Shown here: positions 1 to 11,084 of the stretch, one piece after another
Layout: each line of letters opens with the position of its first letter
How positions within the stretch are numbered: position 1 is the first letter of the stretch
NCBI GenBank assembly: GCA_949752735.1
Contig: OX457037.1
Coordinates: 20,725,039 to 20,789,038 of the forward strand
Reading direction: 5' to 3'
Length of the DNA stretch: 64,000 bases
Source: Lumbricus terrestris
Lineage: Eukaryota; Annelida; Clitellata; Crassiclitellata; Lumbricidae
Made by a program: the position numbers and the translations under genes
Notes under the pieces: generated by a model
Told to the model about the DNA's origin: nothing
The model's database searches: none
Seen by the model: the letters and a program-made list of their open reading frames with translations, nothing else

Positions 1-115
1 CCTGACAAAACAAAACCTAGAAACCTAGACAAAACCGAAAATACCTAGATCTAGGTGGAAAAAGCTATGAGTGGCATCCCTGACTCATCTTAAGAGAGTT
101 TTATTTGGTCGCTCA

Positions 116-195
116 GAGGTTGGGAGCGCCTCTGAATAGACCCTAGCAGAGGCGATACATAAAATTAATGTATATAATGAATGAACGAATGAACT
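116..195 (+). repeat. LINE/SINE 3' tail fragment
   Basis: The segment holds gggagcgcctctgaatag, then a degenerate gcgatacataaa and a tail of tgaatgaacgaatgaa. The same signature (gggagcgcctctgagtag, gccgctatataaat, then gaatgaat) recurs near 11545, 54215, 56490, 56640 and 56965, where it follows LINE reverse-transcriptase C-terminal sequence. I read it as the 3' end of a retroposed LINE or of a SINE sharing its tail. Confidence 0.5.
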
Positions 196-465
196 ATACA
201 TCAGGCAACAGAATATAAAGTCTACAGTGATGCCACAGCTGGGTTTTTTCCACTAGATCTGGGGGTTTTGGCCTTCGTCTGGGTTTCTTTGTTTTTGGTC
301 AAAATCTGGGTTTATTTTCATGTTCTTATAGCGCACATTGGCTGTCGGTTTTTGCAAAATCAAAGATCTCTGAAACTTCTTCACCGTTTGCTTTCAAATT
401 TTCACACAACTTTCCATATCCGCGCGTGTTCTTATAGCGCATATATCTATGTAGCTGTCGGGAAC

Positions 466-790
466 GGAGGGGGTGAGGAAGGAAGGGAGGGGAGGGAGGG
501 AGCGGGGGGAAGAGGGAGCGGACAGGATGGAGGGAGGGAGGGATGGAGGAAGGGGAGGGACGGGAGGGAGGGGAGGGAGGGGGACGGGGAAGAAAGGGGA
601 GGGGAGGGGTAGGGGAAGAGAAGAGGTACGGGAGGGCGTGAGGGGACGGGAGGAGAGGGGGCGCGGGAGGGGGAGGAGGACGGGGCAGGGAGAGGGAAGG
701 AGAGGGGAGGGGGAGGAGTAGGGAGGGATGGAATGGAGGTATGGAGGACAGAGGAAGGGAGAGAGTGAGGCAGGGGGAGGTAGGTAGGGA
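466..790 (+). repeat. Purine-only G/A-rich tract
   Basis: About 320 bases are almost entirely G and A on the plus strand, as irregular gggagg, gggga and ggaag runs. Long open frames on both strands here are composition artefacts (Gly/Arg/Glu-rich or Pro/Ser/Leu-rich) and I do not call them genes. The tract is irregular rather than a clean microsatellite. Positions 790-1302 beyond it show nothing I can identify. Confidence 0.85.
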
Positions 791-1302
791 TGGAGGGTTG
801 AACGGTCTTTTCAGCCACAGCAACGCGTGGGCGGGTACAGCTGGTGATATAATAGATTTGAGTTGCCGCATGTGCTCAATTCATCCATTAAGGTTCCGTG
901 AAAACGGGAAACTTGCGCGCGATTAAAACCTGTGAGGAGTGACAATACTTAATTGTCGCTTTAGGGCGACGTAAAGTTAGTCGATGTTTTCTCATAAACG
1001 ATCGTACCCAATCGATGGCTGCCACTTTTCCTCTCTCGAAAAGGGGTGGACAAGATTATTGCTCTTTGCAAACTGGAGGGCCAACGACCTTGTATCGTTT
1101 ACTGTTAAACCATAGGCCTACAGCGCTTTTTGCATTTCATTCGTGTAATCCACAAGCTCTTTCTCAAACTCACCATTAAACACTCGCTTAAACCGTCCCA
1201 AAGGCCTAGCCTACTTCCAGGAATATAGAACCAGGATTCTTAAGGCACATGGCCATAGTGCTTCTTGGTATTCCAAACTGTATCATTGCCTGGCGTTTAG
1301 AC

Positions 1303-1463
1303 CAGTGGCGTAGGCAAGGGGGGGGTTTCGGGGGTTAAACCCCTCCATTGGCTCCAGAAAAAGGTTTTTTAAGGTTATTTATCCATTTAAGTAAGAAAAA
1401 ATAGCAAAAAAACAGGATATCCGGCCATAAAACCCCCATGAAAAATTCCTGGCTACGCCACTG
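1303..1463. mobile_element. hAT-type MITE, 161 bp
   Basis: Inverted ends are cagtggcgtaggcaagg on the left and cagtggcgtagccagg on the right (complement strand). Both sides carry the perfect 8-bp duplication gtttagac (1295-1302 and 1464-1471). Ends of the form CAGTGGCGTAG with 8-bp duplications are typical of non-autonomous hAT elements. There is no coding capacity. Confidence 0.88.
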
Positions 1464-1535
1464 GTTTAGACAAATTGCCACTCTCCAGGCTCCACCCTAC
1501 TCATAGCCAGGGCTTAAAGTGTGGCTGAACGGCCA

Positions 1536-1945
1536 TGGACGGCGTCCATGCACTTATTTTAACATCTGAACGCCGTTCAACCACTTATTGGCCAGCAATG
1601 ACTAGAAAGGTAAGGGGCGTCCAGGCACATCTTTTGGAAAGATAAGAGGCGTCCAGGCACTTATTTTTCCACACTTTTAGTACTGCTCATAGCTTGACAC
1701 AAGATCTCATCACTGTAGCTTCGCGATGGTGCAATGACAAATGCGAAACCTGATGACCTATCATGTTTAAAATATACCTTTGGGCAAAACTGGCAAACAT
1801 CTGGCCGTTGGGACAAAACTGGGAAACGCGGGGGCAAATCTGGCATAACGCTGGGGAAAAACTGGCATAACGCTGGAACAAAAACGTCAGTCATGGGGCA
1901 ACATTGGCACGTAACCTAAAATCGGGGCAAGGGTGGCATTACATA
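1536..1945. repeat. Two degenerate short tandem arrays
   Basis: From 1536 to 1675 a word close to ggcgtccaggcacttattt recurs about three times. From 1779 to 1945 a word close to gggcaaaactggca recurs about six times with irregular spacing. The second array resembles the outer arrays of the foldback elements elsewhere in the window, but I see no inverted partner or target duplication. Positions 1946-2220 hold nothing recognisable. Confidence 0.45.
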
Positions 1946-2220
1946 ATGCTTTTGCCCCGCTTTGAGTGACCATAATTACGAAGTTCAATCTGCATAATTA
2001 CGCTGACTAGGTCCATCCAGCTTTGATCATTAAAAGAGCACTCTTTCTTGCGCAGTACAAAATAAAACGTTGACGAGTGCGATTTGAATTCTTAATGTTG
2101 ACAATATTTATCCGATTTTATCGGATACTCACGAGAGTTGGAAATAACACGAAAAATCTAAAAAAAATTACAATTCAATTTGTGGGAATTTCCCATGGAA
2201 ACATATCACTTAACGATAGT

Positions 2221-2547
2221 CATAGGCGGAAACCTGTGTCGAGAATTGGGGGGGACGGAAAGACGCGAGAATTTCCGAAAAATTTCTGACTTCCGGCGAA
2301 ATCTCGGGAAAAATATTTTTCCGCCGCCAAAAAGTTGATGACCTTTTTTTCTTTTTTTAGTCATCCGGCCAAATCTCGACAAAATTTTTCTATTTGCGCC
2401 GCCAAAAAAGTTGATGACCTTTTCCCCGTTTTTTAAAGTCTTGACGCTCAACGATTGGGAGGGGGAGGAACAAATGCATGGGCCGTCCCCCCAACACTTC
2501 CATTGGGGGGACCATCCCCCTGTCCCCCCCCTAGGTCTCCGCCCATG
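2221..2547. mobile_element. hAT-like MITE, 327 bp
   Basis: The ends are catAggcggaAacc on the left and catGggcggaGacc on the complement of the right. The flanks acgatagt (2213-2220) and atgatagt (2548-2555) differ at one base, which fits a slightly decayed 8-bp target duplication. The interior repeats ccgccaaaaagttgatgacctttt about twice. No protein is encoded. Confidence 0.7.
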
Positions 2548-2779
2548 ATGATAGTCAATCTTTGCGCAGGGCAAGGGTTTCACAAAATAATTAGGTAGGC
2601 TATTTCAAAAGTAGTCACTCTTACAGCACCCTGCCACTTTTGCACAACTTACCCCGACTTGCACACAAAGAACTACTTGTGGCACGGGTGAATAAAATCA
2701 AAAATGTAATTTTTTAGAAGTTGAAGTCGAGGGTTATGGATCAATATGTTGGTACAAATATTGTCGTCTAGCAAATTTG

Positions 2780-2925
2780 CGTAACAAAACAACATAAGCG
2801 CACTCCGTGGAATCTGCATAACAGAACAACATAAGCGCACTCCGTGGAATCTGCATAGCAGAATAACATAAACGCACTCCGTGGAATCTGCATAGCAGAA
2901 TAACATAAACGCACTCCGAGGAATG
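2780..2925 (+). repeat. 37-bp tandem repeat, about four copies
   Basis: Units containing gcgcactccgtggaatctgc and then atagcagaataacataa follow one another with few changes. No flanking element was recognised. Confidence 0.8.
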
Positions 2926-3035
2926 TTTCGACTGTGTAGATTGCGCATAATTTTTCTGTTAAGATTATTTTAAATTGCTGAATTTTCAAGCAGCTGGTAG
3001 CCATTGTGAGCAGTATAACTACGCTATACCTGCAT

Positions 3036-3118
3036 CACTGCGCATCTTCAGCGTCTACATTGTTACGCATCTTCAACGTCTACATCTCTACGCATCTTCA
3101 ACGTCTGAATCTCTACAA
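3036..3118 (+). repeat. 27-bp tandem repeat, about three copies
   Basis: The unit contains tacgcatcttcaacgtctac and repeats three times. The stretch after it up to about 4020 gives no recognisable gene; it contains only short frames and a small (gatt)n patch near 3830. Confidence 0.7.
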
Positions 3119-4023
3119 TGGCAACTGGTCTGATCATCTGGATCACATTGACTTGCGTGGCTATTCTGTCGCCATCTCTTGGAAGCCCTTTGAACAAATG
3201 CACAGATGAGGCATGCAAGGTAACTTCAGTACTGTCATTATCATTGCCGCAGCTCTACTTGGAAATATGCTTTGATGTATGTAGCCTATGCGAGGTGGCG
3301 GGTGAATGGTAGTTTCAGAGTCAGTAGCTGACGAATTTGCGATTAACCTGACAAATTAGTTACTTGACTTACTGACTTAGTCGACAGGACGCCGACTGTG
3401 TAACAAAAGTTTATTGACGCGACGTTTCCATTTGCTAAAAATCGCCATTTGTAATTATTAAAATAGTTGGGTGACGTGGGTCCTAGGCACGACGTTAAAC
3501 TGCATCCATTCTCTGCCACAGGGAACCAGCAACGTCCCTGTGCCGGTACTAAGCCCAGACAAAAGGAGGAAGGTTTGCCAGATGGGTGGCGATGCACTGG
3601 CAGTAAAAGACCAAGACGATTGAAATCTGCAAAAACCACGACACAAGTTACACAGATGCTTCAAGGTGTCATGATGTGGGGCAGACATGCACAGGCCGGT
3701 CAGCTCCTCTAAGATGTTTATGGTATGGAGCAGACCTGCTGACCGGACCGGTTGAAGCTGGGCAGCATGACGCGAGACAGACTCAGACAGAGTGGGGTCA
3801 GACTTTTACGGGCATTGAGCCCAATGATATTGATTGATTGATTGATATAACACGTCGCAGACACCTCTCGTACAGGTATGATGAAACTAAAACACATGGC
3901 ATTAATTGATTGTTATACTGTTTTGACCATGACTCGTGCCCGTAGTAGCTGTTCCGCCCCTCTGATCCTATGGTAACTCGACCCGGACCACCACGGACTA
4001 CTGTCACGGACTACTCTAACTCA

Positions 4024-4140
4024 ACGTAGCGCTCGTGAATAAGCTGGTGCTTTGCGCTTGGCTTTCGAGTGGCGCTTTAGAAATTTGGAGTTTACGATTA
4101 GGATTACGATTACCCTGCAAGAAAGTGTCCCTCATTTGCG
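4024..4140 (+). repeat. Dispersed repeat fragment
   Basis: The sequence around gcgctcgtgaataagctgg and gtggcgctttagaaatt is repeated, diverged, at 53970-54095. It therefore belongs to a dispersed family also involved in the 372-bp inverted copies described below. A short (ctggg)n patch follows at 4190-4215. From 4220 to 4785 I see nothing identifiable. Confidence 0.5.
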
Positions 4141-4785
4141 AAGGTTGAGCCGCAGTAGTCGATAACTTACTGAATCTCTTCGAATTTTCTGGGCTGGGCT
4201 GGGCTGGGCTGGGCAGAGGCAGCAGTGTCTGGTGCATCCTGAACGTAAGCTACATCTACTGGCAAGGTGATTTTTAGAACCCAATCGAGTCGGAATCTCT
4301 ATACAGATTACATATCGATCCCTACATAATAATCTTCGTTGAATAAATGAGACAAATCCGAGTGACACTGCACGCAGTTAGACGTCAAAGTTCATTAAAC
4401 AGAAACAACAGGAACAAGATAAGGTGACCATAGCAGTGTCAATGAGTTTCACTGTCTCTGAAGGCCGGTGACACGAAACGGAGTATCCTCCTGAAAGCTA
4501 TCCGGGAGGATGAAATAATCTACCTCCCCGGATGGAATTAACCGGTCTATACTATAAGGGGGGGATAAACCATTCCATCCCCTTTTTTGAAAAATGCGCA
4601 TAAGAAAATTTCTGCTGTTATCAAAATTTAAAGTGACGCTAATTGTTTTAAGTGTCCTAAGCAATACTCAGATAAAGGCAACTCGTATTTATTTAGTGAC
4701 TCTGACTCTCTGAGTGTTCTTAAGTGTTTTAAATGTTTTAAGTGCTCTAAAACAGGACAAAACAAATTATCTAGTAGGAATAAAC

Positions 4786-4990
4786 GGTGACAGGACAATT
4801 ACCCCCTGGACAATTACCCCCCCGGACAATTACCTCCAACAATTACCCATGGACAATAACCCCAGGACAATTACCTCCGGACAATTACCCCCGTACCAAT
4901 TACCCACCGGACAATTACCCCAGTACCAATTATCCCAGGACAACTACCCCCGTGGCACAGTGTGAGCTTGTTCCCTCACGCGCATGCATT
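4786..4990 (+). mobile_element. Single arm of a foldback element (ggacaattacc family)
   Basis: The arm opens with ggtgacaggacaatt and carries about ten degenerate copies of a ggacaattacccc repeat, some in the variant form gtaccaattaccc. It runs into gtggcacagtgtgagcttgt. The same array and the same following sequence occur at 16221-16445 in the complete foldback element. No inverted partner arm was found nearby, so this copy is truncated or rearranged. Confidence 0.8.
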
Positions 4991-5273
4991 TCCTTTGGAC
5001 GCTGGCCTATCAGAGGCTCTAGCCTAATCACGTGGTAACGCCATCGCAACACTGTGAACTCTGTACCAAATGGGAACCAAAAACAGGTGACGATCACGCG
5101 CCAATCTAAACATGGCTAGGACCTCAAAGTTCCCACATGGCCGTTGACATAGCTAAGAAATAAGGATCCTTGACGATTCAAAATCGTTACAAGTGCCCTA
5201 GCTACTTCTATATTTTAATCGTAGTTTATAAATTTATGATATTGCGGATAGGCCAAACACGTAGGAATGAACC

Positions 5274-5455
<182 letters not shown>

Positions 5456-5877
5456 TCTTGACAGGTGCGGTGTTATGGAGATCGACCTGAAGTGGACAGG
5501 AGCCTTCGGCTTATCTATCTTATCCACAGGAAGGATAACGGCCGTATTCCATTGAGAAGGCACATGGGGTTCGGTTAAAGATTGGCTGATGCGATAGGAA
5601 AGGGTGACCGAGAAGACAGGCGCAGCAGTCTGAGGTGTTAATAATGTGCAGGCATGCAGGCTATGTATGTCTGCCTGCATCTAGAGCTTAAAAGCATACT
5701 AAAATAACTACACCTGACACAAGCGTTGCACAACTTAGCTGAAGAGCTAAATGAAATTAAGAACAATTTCGCGTTCAAGAAAATGGTCAGATAGCTAGAA
5801 AATTTTTAACCTTGGTTCCATTCAACTATTATTTTACTGCACATAAATATTTGTCTTTTTAAATTTTTCTCTTGAAG

Positions 5878-5956
5878 CAACAAGCATTAATGAAGGAAAA
5901 CAGATTGGAGCGTAACTTCCGCGGACGCAAAAGTGGGGAAACATTTAAAGACCATG
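5878..5956 (+). other. Exon-like segment (candidate host exon)
   Basis: A pyrimidine-rich stretch ending ttttctcttgaag could be a splice acceptor, and accatg|gtaagt matches a strong donor. The 79 bases between are open in one frame and give a lysine/arginine-rich peptide. The family is unrecognised. The downstream intron would contain the foldback elements starting at 6041. This is signal reading only. Confidence 0.25.
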
Positions 5957-6040
5957 GTAAGTACACTGACGAGCATTAATCAATGGGCTATTACATGCCA
6001 TCTTAGATTATTAGTGCACATTTTGTAAGCGTAAGCCTAC

Positions 6041-6173
6041 GGCGCCGATACAAAACAGCACAGGACACAAGCGCGCAGACAAAAGCGCGCAGGCAAATGC
6101 AGAAAACAAAAGCCATCCCGACAAAAGGGCGCAGACAAAAGAGCGAACGAGCGGAACGACAAAGCGCGCAGCT
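6041..6173 (+). repeat. Left tandem arm, gcgcgcagacaaaa repeats
   Basis: Around seven degenerate 14-bp units of gcgcgcagacaaaa or gggcgcagacaaaa. The array is interrupted at 6174 by the duplication of the next foldback element. Confidence 0.65.
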
Positions 6174-6182
6174 GCCCGAAAG

Positions 6183-7608
6183 GGTTCTAGGACAAAATGG
6201 TAGCGGGCAAAATGGTACGGACAAAATGGTACGGACAAAATGGTACGGACAAAATGGTACGGACAAAACGGTATGTTTAAATGGAGGCTGGATGTGGGTA
6301 TATTTTTGCTGGAATCAAAGCTCGAGGGTACGTACCATACGTATTCTATTTTTTGAAAGGTACGTATGTATTTTAACGTACCCTATTTTAGGGTACGTAA
6401 ACAATAAATAAAATAGGGCCTACGTTGACCTCGTCATTGCTCATTATAAGAGTGTTCGATTTAATTTAAGCAAACACTCACCACCCAGTATACAGCGTAG
6501 TAAATTGCTGCAATGCTATATTTGTTTATTATAGGTCTACGTTTATCCAGCATACATTGCACTTAATGCACTAATGTCAGTCGTCTCAGTTCTGCTGCAG
6601 CACTTCAAAGATGTATTCTTATGCGATTGCCTGATAAAACCCAGAACTGCTTGTCGAAAAAATTGCATTCAATAAAATAATTTTTTCGCATTTTTCAAAA
6701 CTTTCACTTGGGTCAATTCCTTTCCACGTTCTCTGGGCATAGCTGACTCGCTGACTGATACGTAGGCTACATAGATAATTAGATATAGACTACTGCAACT
6801 TTTGAGTTACACCAATTTGCAAACCAGCGACGTGTACTTAGAAAGACACTCATCAGAAAGACAGTACAATTTGCATTAAATTAATTATAATCAAAGAATT
6901 TATCGAATTAAATTTACTGCTACGCTACCGGAAGTACCGGTTTCGATGACGTTTTTAGGCCTACAGTTGACGTCAGGTTATACGTTGGCTATGGGTCGCC
7001 GAGTAAACCATGAATAAAATTTTTGTGTATGGTACGTACCATACGCGTAGGCCTATTCTATTTTTTGAAAGGTACGTACGTATTTTAACGTATTCTATTT
7101 TAGGGTAAGCGTACCCTCGAGCTATGGCTGGAATAAAGGGTGGATGGCTTTTTTGTGGCTGAATTTGAGCTCTAGTGAAGAAAACGAAACTTTGAGAAAA
7201 CGAGGCTGGATTGGCAAAAAATGTTTGAGAAATGGAAGTTGAATTGATGTCTTTCATTCATGTGTTTCATGATGTATCCAGCTTCAATTGCACCCATAAG
7301 GTTCCTTAAATCAAACTCCATTTGTAATGCATCTTTCTTTAATCCAGCTTCTATTTCAGCTATGAAAATACCCTGATACAGCTTCTATATCTAAAGTGTT
7401 ATTTTCATCAATCCAGCTTCCATTTCATATATAAAAAATATCAATGCAGAGCCTTCAACCAGCTTCCATTTCACATGCGTCTTTTAATTAATCCAGATTC
7501 TATTTCATATATAAAAATTCACTAATCCAGCTTTCATTTCATCCATACCATTTTGCCCGTACCATTTTGTCCGTACCATTTTGTCCGCTACCATTTTGTC
7601 CGGTCACC
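6183..7608. mobile_element. Foldback element, ggacaaaatggtac family, 9-bp duplication
   Basis: The left end reads ggttctaggacaaaatgg and the right end, on the complement, ggtgaccggacaaaatgg. Both continue as tandem 14-bp units of ggacaaaatggtac: about six on the left (to 6275) and four on the right (7545-7608). The perfect 9-bp flank gcccgaaag lies at 6174-6182 and 7609-7617. Behind the right arm, 7255-7545 is an inner array of about 40-bp units containing gaaatagaagctggatt (complement strand). No transposase is present, so this is non-autonomous. A 9-bp duplication points to Mutator-like mobilisation. Confidence 0.85.
6319..7122. mobile_element. Nested insertion with terminal direct and inverted repeats
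   Basis: The segment starts agctcgagggtacg and ends cgtaccctcgagct, a 14-bp perfect inverted pair. About 80 bases at each end are also direct repeats: ttctattttttgaaaggtac near 6340 and again near 7057. The interior (6410-7020) has no gene. Its flanks gctggaatcaaag and gctggaataaagg are similar, but this word is also part of the host element's inner repeat, so they may not be a true target duplication. Confidence 0.45.
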
Positions 7609-7684
7609 GCCCGAAAGATATCTAATGTTGACTAATACTGATCCGTAACGTACCGCCTACCATCTATCCCTAAATTATTCGCAG

Positions 7685-7803
7685 GTTAATCATGAAGGCC
7701 TCACTACAATGAAGGATCAACTGCTGCCAGTCCTCTGCAGGTACGGGCTGACTGCAGAAATGATAAAATCGTATAGAAAGGCTTGTAAAGCAGTTCTAAA
7801 GCC
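7685..7803 (+). other. Exon-like open segment (candidate host exon)
   Basis: After a possible acceptor (attattcgcag) about 119 bases are open in the frame starting at 7685. The peptide is unrecognised and contains a basic, helix-like stretch. Direct joining to 5878-5956 would meet a stop, so the two are not adjacent exons as drawn. A MITE inserted at 7804 removes any downstream splice site. Confidence 0.2.
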
Positions 7804-8128
7804 CAAGGCCGCAGCTAAGGGGGGGGGGGTGTTCTGGGTGTTTGAACACCAGATATGAAATAATGTAAAAATGAAATAATGCATTTACTAGCCCATGATG
7901 TAAGAGCTACACTGCGTAATGTAACTTCGAACAGAAAATAGTCAATAATCGCCGACAATATAGGCCTAGGCCTAATATTATATATAGTGGTTTTTTAACC
8001 ACAGCAAACGTTATTGGGTCTACGAGCCAAAAAGTCAGAAAAATTCACAAATAAAAATGGTCAGGGAATTTCGCCCCACCCCCAAAGTCGAGATAACACC
8101 CCCCGAAAAAATCCTGGCTAAGGCCTTG
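7804..8128. mobile_element. hAT-type MITE, 325 bp
   Basis: Ends are caaggccgcagctaagg on the left and caaggccttagccagg on the complement of the right. The perfect 8-bp duplication ctaaagcc flanks it at 7796-7803 and 8129-8136. The interior is non-coding and includes a run of eleven G and a taggcctaggccta patch. Confidence 0.85.
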
Positions 8129-8166
8129 CTAAAGCCGTATCATTTTAGCTTTTATATAATGTATAG

Positions 8167-8302
8167 TAGGCCATTTCATTCATGTATGGGGAAATATTTT
8201 TTTTTAAATTGTATGATGCACCTCTCCTATCTTGTTTCTAATGGCAAAATATGAATGTTCACCAAATTTTAGGTCATTTCATGGTGTTTTGACCCCCGCC
8301 CA
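8167..8302 (+). repeat. Left terminal inverted repeat
   Basis: It pairs imperfectly with 11085-11209. Shared blocks are the terminal taggccatt, gcacc, ttgtt, a caaattttaggtc-like block and the final 18-base match. Confidence 0.85.
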
Positions 8303-8493
8303 ACACGATCAACTGATTTAGTTAGTAAATCATTGTTTTCCTGCATGACAAAATGTTTGCAATTTAAGAGTTTACTATACAAAGAATGCAAACTACGTAT
8401 ATAGTTACTAGTTCGATAATAGTGTATACTGTAATATTAGTGTATACACAATTTACACATCATAGTGTCATTACACAATGATATTATGTCAAA

Positions 8494-11022
8494 TCACTTT
8501 ACTGAACTTAAGGTTTCTGTGGAGGAGAAGGTTAATTTTTTTAATGTCTCTTTTTGAAAGTTGGGAATTTCCTTGCGTTGATATTCGACCATTTGCAATA
8601 AAAACTGTTTTTGTGTTTCATCATTGGTAACACTAGTTGAGAAGTCTTGGATTAGTTTCACAGCCCGTTCCGACAGATCATTCACCACTTTGACATGCCG
8701 CACATATGTATCAGCTTCTTGGTAATTGGGATCATTATGCCATTCACTAACAGGTTTTCCTAGCCAGTCGGCGCCAATTCCCATGCTGTGAAACAAGAAC
8801 CAGGATTTTGGCCCAATAAGGTATGACAGCTTTGTACTGTGGCTCAGAATAGGAAACGTTGGATGGCCTCTTTCAAACTGTCTTTGTCTAGGAGTTCGGA
8901 GCAATGTTCGAGCAATCTGCTGTCTTTCTGAAGAGGAAAGCCTGTTTGAAAAGAGAGAGAATACAGCACATTCTTCTGTTAAGTACCAGAAGTGCCTTTC
9001 CATGGCTTTCATGGCTGCATTGGCAACTTGTGGATCATGCTTGCAATACTTGGTCAAGTCATGCCATAGCTTGAGATCATGATACGCTGCATCGGCTCCA
9101 ATGGATGAAGAGAGCCAGTTTTCAACGTAGAATAGCGCATTAAATTTGCATAGTGCTTCCAATTTGCTGATCATGTCCTTGTCATATCCTGCTTGAGCAC
9201 TGAAAGCCAACATCTTTGCAGGATACAAAATGGATGGCATCCATCGAGCATGATGCGCTGCTCCTGGCTTCAGCCAGTGTATTCCTCTTTCAGGTGTCTC
9301 ACCCAGAAGTATCAACATTAATTCAGCACATTCCCGATAGTCAGCGCGAGGTAGCAAGTTCTTTTTATTTGGAGTAGAAAGTATTCTCTTCAGTGACTGT
9401 ATAGAATTTTCCATAGTGCATTTCAAAGACCTGTCTTTGATCTCCAGGGTTTTAAAACCAGCTTCTGTGTTAATTGTTGGCCAAATAGAATCTCTGGATT
9501 GTATGAAATTGGTGTTGTCAGGACCTGATGTTGCACCAAACAAGTCTTTGTGAACTGAACTCAAGATTCTTTCAAATATGTGATGCCGACAAGCCAGCAT
9601 AAACAACTTCTTGTCAAAGAGGTTTTCCAGCCGAACACAAGCTCCACTTTTGCATCCTGAGTTTGAAGCTGTAGTGTCAAATACAAGGGCTCTCACATTA
9701 TCCGATATATCCCACTCGTTTGCAAGGGCAAACGTAGCTCTTGCTTGTTCTTCACCTGTTGTATTTGTAATTATTGGGATACCAAGAAGTTTGCCTTCTT
9801 CAAAGTCTGGCATACCAGATACCAGAATACCTAGTCTTTCTTTGTTTTCTTTTTTGAAGTCTGGAACCAGTTTACTATCCCAATGTAGTGTTGAATGCTT
9901 TGGTGCTGTGAATGTAGCCTTATTTGCTTGCGCTGATAATTTCCTAACTTCTTTACCTGCTGTCCATGTGCTTTTAATTGAAAGAGTTGCTTTTTCCAGT
10001 GGAACTCCACCTTCTGCAAGAATTGCTCCCATGAATGCTGTTCGTTGCCCGGCTGATAGATTAAGCCTGTCTCCCATGGTTGAAATGGTTTTGCTGGTAA
10101 ATGGATTTACGGGTAATGTTAAAGTAATTGATGAACTTTTTCTACGAAGTGTTGTAGTTGTACCAGGTGTACCTGTTGCACCACTGCTAGTTGAAGGAAA
10201 TACAAAATCCGGATCCTCAATTGAATCAAGTTGAGCATGAGCAACCAAGTCATTCGATTCACATGTATCAAGGCCATCAACTTTATCAAGTTCTAAGCTA
10301 GTACTTGTTCTGTTTATTTTGGTCGAAGCCTCTTCTTTGCGACGCTTCTCCTTCGCAGCACGCTCAAGTTCTTTGTTATTTTGAGATAATTTCCTCATAA
10401 CTTTTGCAAAGTGTGTCTTATCAAGACCACCTAACTCCATTTTTCGATATGATCTTTGGTCTTCTAAGAATTGCATATCTTCCAGAATCATTTTTTTAGT
10501 CCTGCATATGTCATGTTGTATAATAGCAATGGCATTGTCATGTGCTATGTCAAAGAGTAGACCAATAGATTTGAGAAAGCTTTCACTCTCAGCTGGGAAG
10601 TTCTTCCTTGTCTTATGTTTACGAAGATTTTCGTATTGCACAATCAATTTATTGAGTTTTGTGTTGGAATGTCCCGCTCTGATAGGCGTCACAGGAATAC
10701 CAGATTGCCTCCAAAACTCTTCTACCTTCATGACAACAAATTTCATAACATCATCTCTTTTATCTTTCTGCATGGGTCCACGATTCAGAAAAACAAAGTA
10801 GCGAAGCACATCACCATTGGTGGGAAGTTGGGATCCTTTTTTCGGGGTCAAATCGGGTAGTAAACTACCTATGAGCCACGCTTCAGGTACTTTTCTATCA
10901 TCCTTTCTAAGTAATGGGCGGTTTGGTCTGGACGAAATTGAAGGAACTACTTCCTGGTGTGGTTCTTTTTTCATATATTCACTGCTTGCTGCCATGGTTA
11001 CAGCCTCTAAAAGGTAAAGCAA
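8494..11022 (-). CDS. Transposase, hAT-like RNase H fold, 842 aa
   Basis: This is an uninterrupted ORF filling the transposon between its inverted repeats. I recognise a repetitive metazoan protein family, usually unnamed, with an RNase H-like layout. HWDSK puts an acidic residue at D382, FDTTASN puts one at D449, and ACRHH (C478-H481) matches the CxxH seen after the second aspartate in hAT enzymes. An ARWM motif lies near residue 590, and TEEC (E683/E684) is the likely third acid. These assignments are inference from spacing and motif shape. Residues 220-245 are Lys/Glu-rich and probably helical. I see no BED finger at the N-terminus and no classic hATC dimerisation motif at the C-terminus. 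The first Met is used as start; MAASSEY at residue 10 is an alternative. The reading frame has no stops or frameshifts. Confidence 0.88.
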   Translation of the reverse strand: MLYLLEAVTMAASSEYMKKEPHQEVVPSISSRPNRPLLRKDDRKVPEAWLIGSLLPDLTPKKGSQLPTNGDVLRYFVFLNRGPMQKDKRDDVMKFVVMKVEEFWRQSGIPVTPIRAGHSNTKLNKLIVQYENLRKHKTRKNFPAESESFLKSIGLLFDIAHDNAIAIIQHDICRTKKMILEDMQFLEDQRSYRKMELGGLDKTHFAKVMRKLSQNNKELERAAKEKRRKEEASTKINRTSTSLELDKVDGLDTCESNDLVAHAQLDSIEDPDFVFPSTSSGATGTPGTTTTLRRKSSSITLTLPVNPFTSKTISTMGDRLNLSAGQRTAFMGAILAEGGVPLEKATLSIKSTWTAGKEVRKLSAQANKATFTAPKHSTLHWDSKLVPDFKKENKERLGILVSGMPDFEEGKLLGIPIITNTTGEEQARATFALANEWDISDNVRALVFDTTASNSGCKSGACVRLENLFDKKLFMLACRHHIFERILSSVHKDLFGATSGPDNTNFIQSRDSIWPTINTEAGFKTLEIKDRSLKCTMENSIQSLKRILSTPNKKNLLPRADYRECAELMLILLGETPERGIHWLKPGAAHHARWMPSILYPAKMLAFSAQAGYDKDMISKLEALCKFNALFYVENWLSSSIGADAAYHDLKLWHDLTKYCKHDPQVANAAMKAMERHFWYLTEECAVFSLFSNRLSSSERQQIARTLLRTPRQRQFERGHPTFPILSHSTKLSYLIGPKSWFLFHSMGIGADWLGKPVSEWHNDPNYQEADTYVRHVKVVNDLSERAVKLIQDFSTSVTNDETQKQFLLQMVEYQRKEIPNFQKETLKKLTFSSTETLSSVK

Positions 11023-11084
11023 AAATTTTACAATTTGCTACCATGTTGTCAATGTCCTTTTTATACATAAAACTACTTTTTAGG

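Noticed and set aside
473..818. Gly/Arg/Glu-rich and Pro/Ser/Leu-rich open frames on both strands
   Set aside because: A purine tract has few stops in any frame; there is no domain or start context.
4787..5038. Thr/Pro/Gln repeat proteins in the ggacaattacc arrays (also 16177-16539 and 16949-17140)
   Set aside because: The frames arise from non-coding tandem units; similar peptides appear in several frames and both strands.
9611..10234. 207-codon plus-strand frame opposite the hAT-like transposase
   Set aside because: It is the antisense shadow of a well-supported ORF with recognisable motifs.
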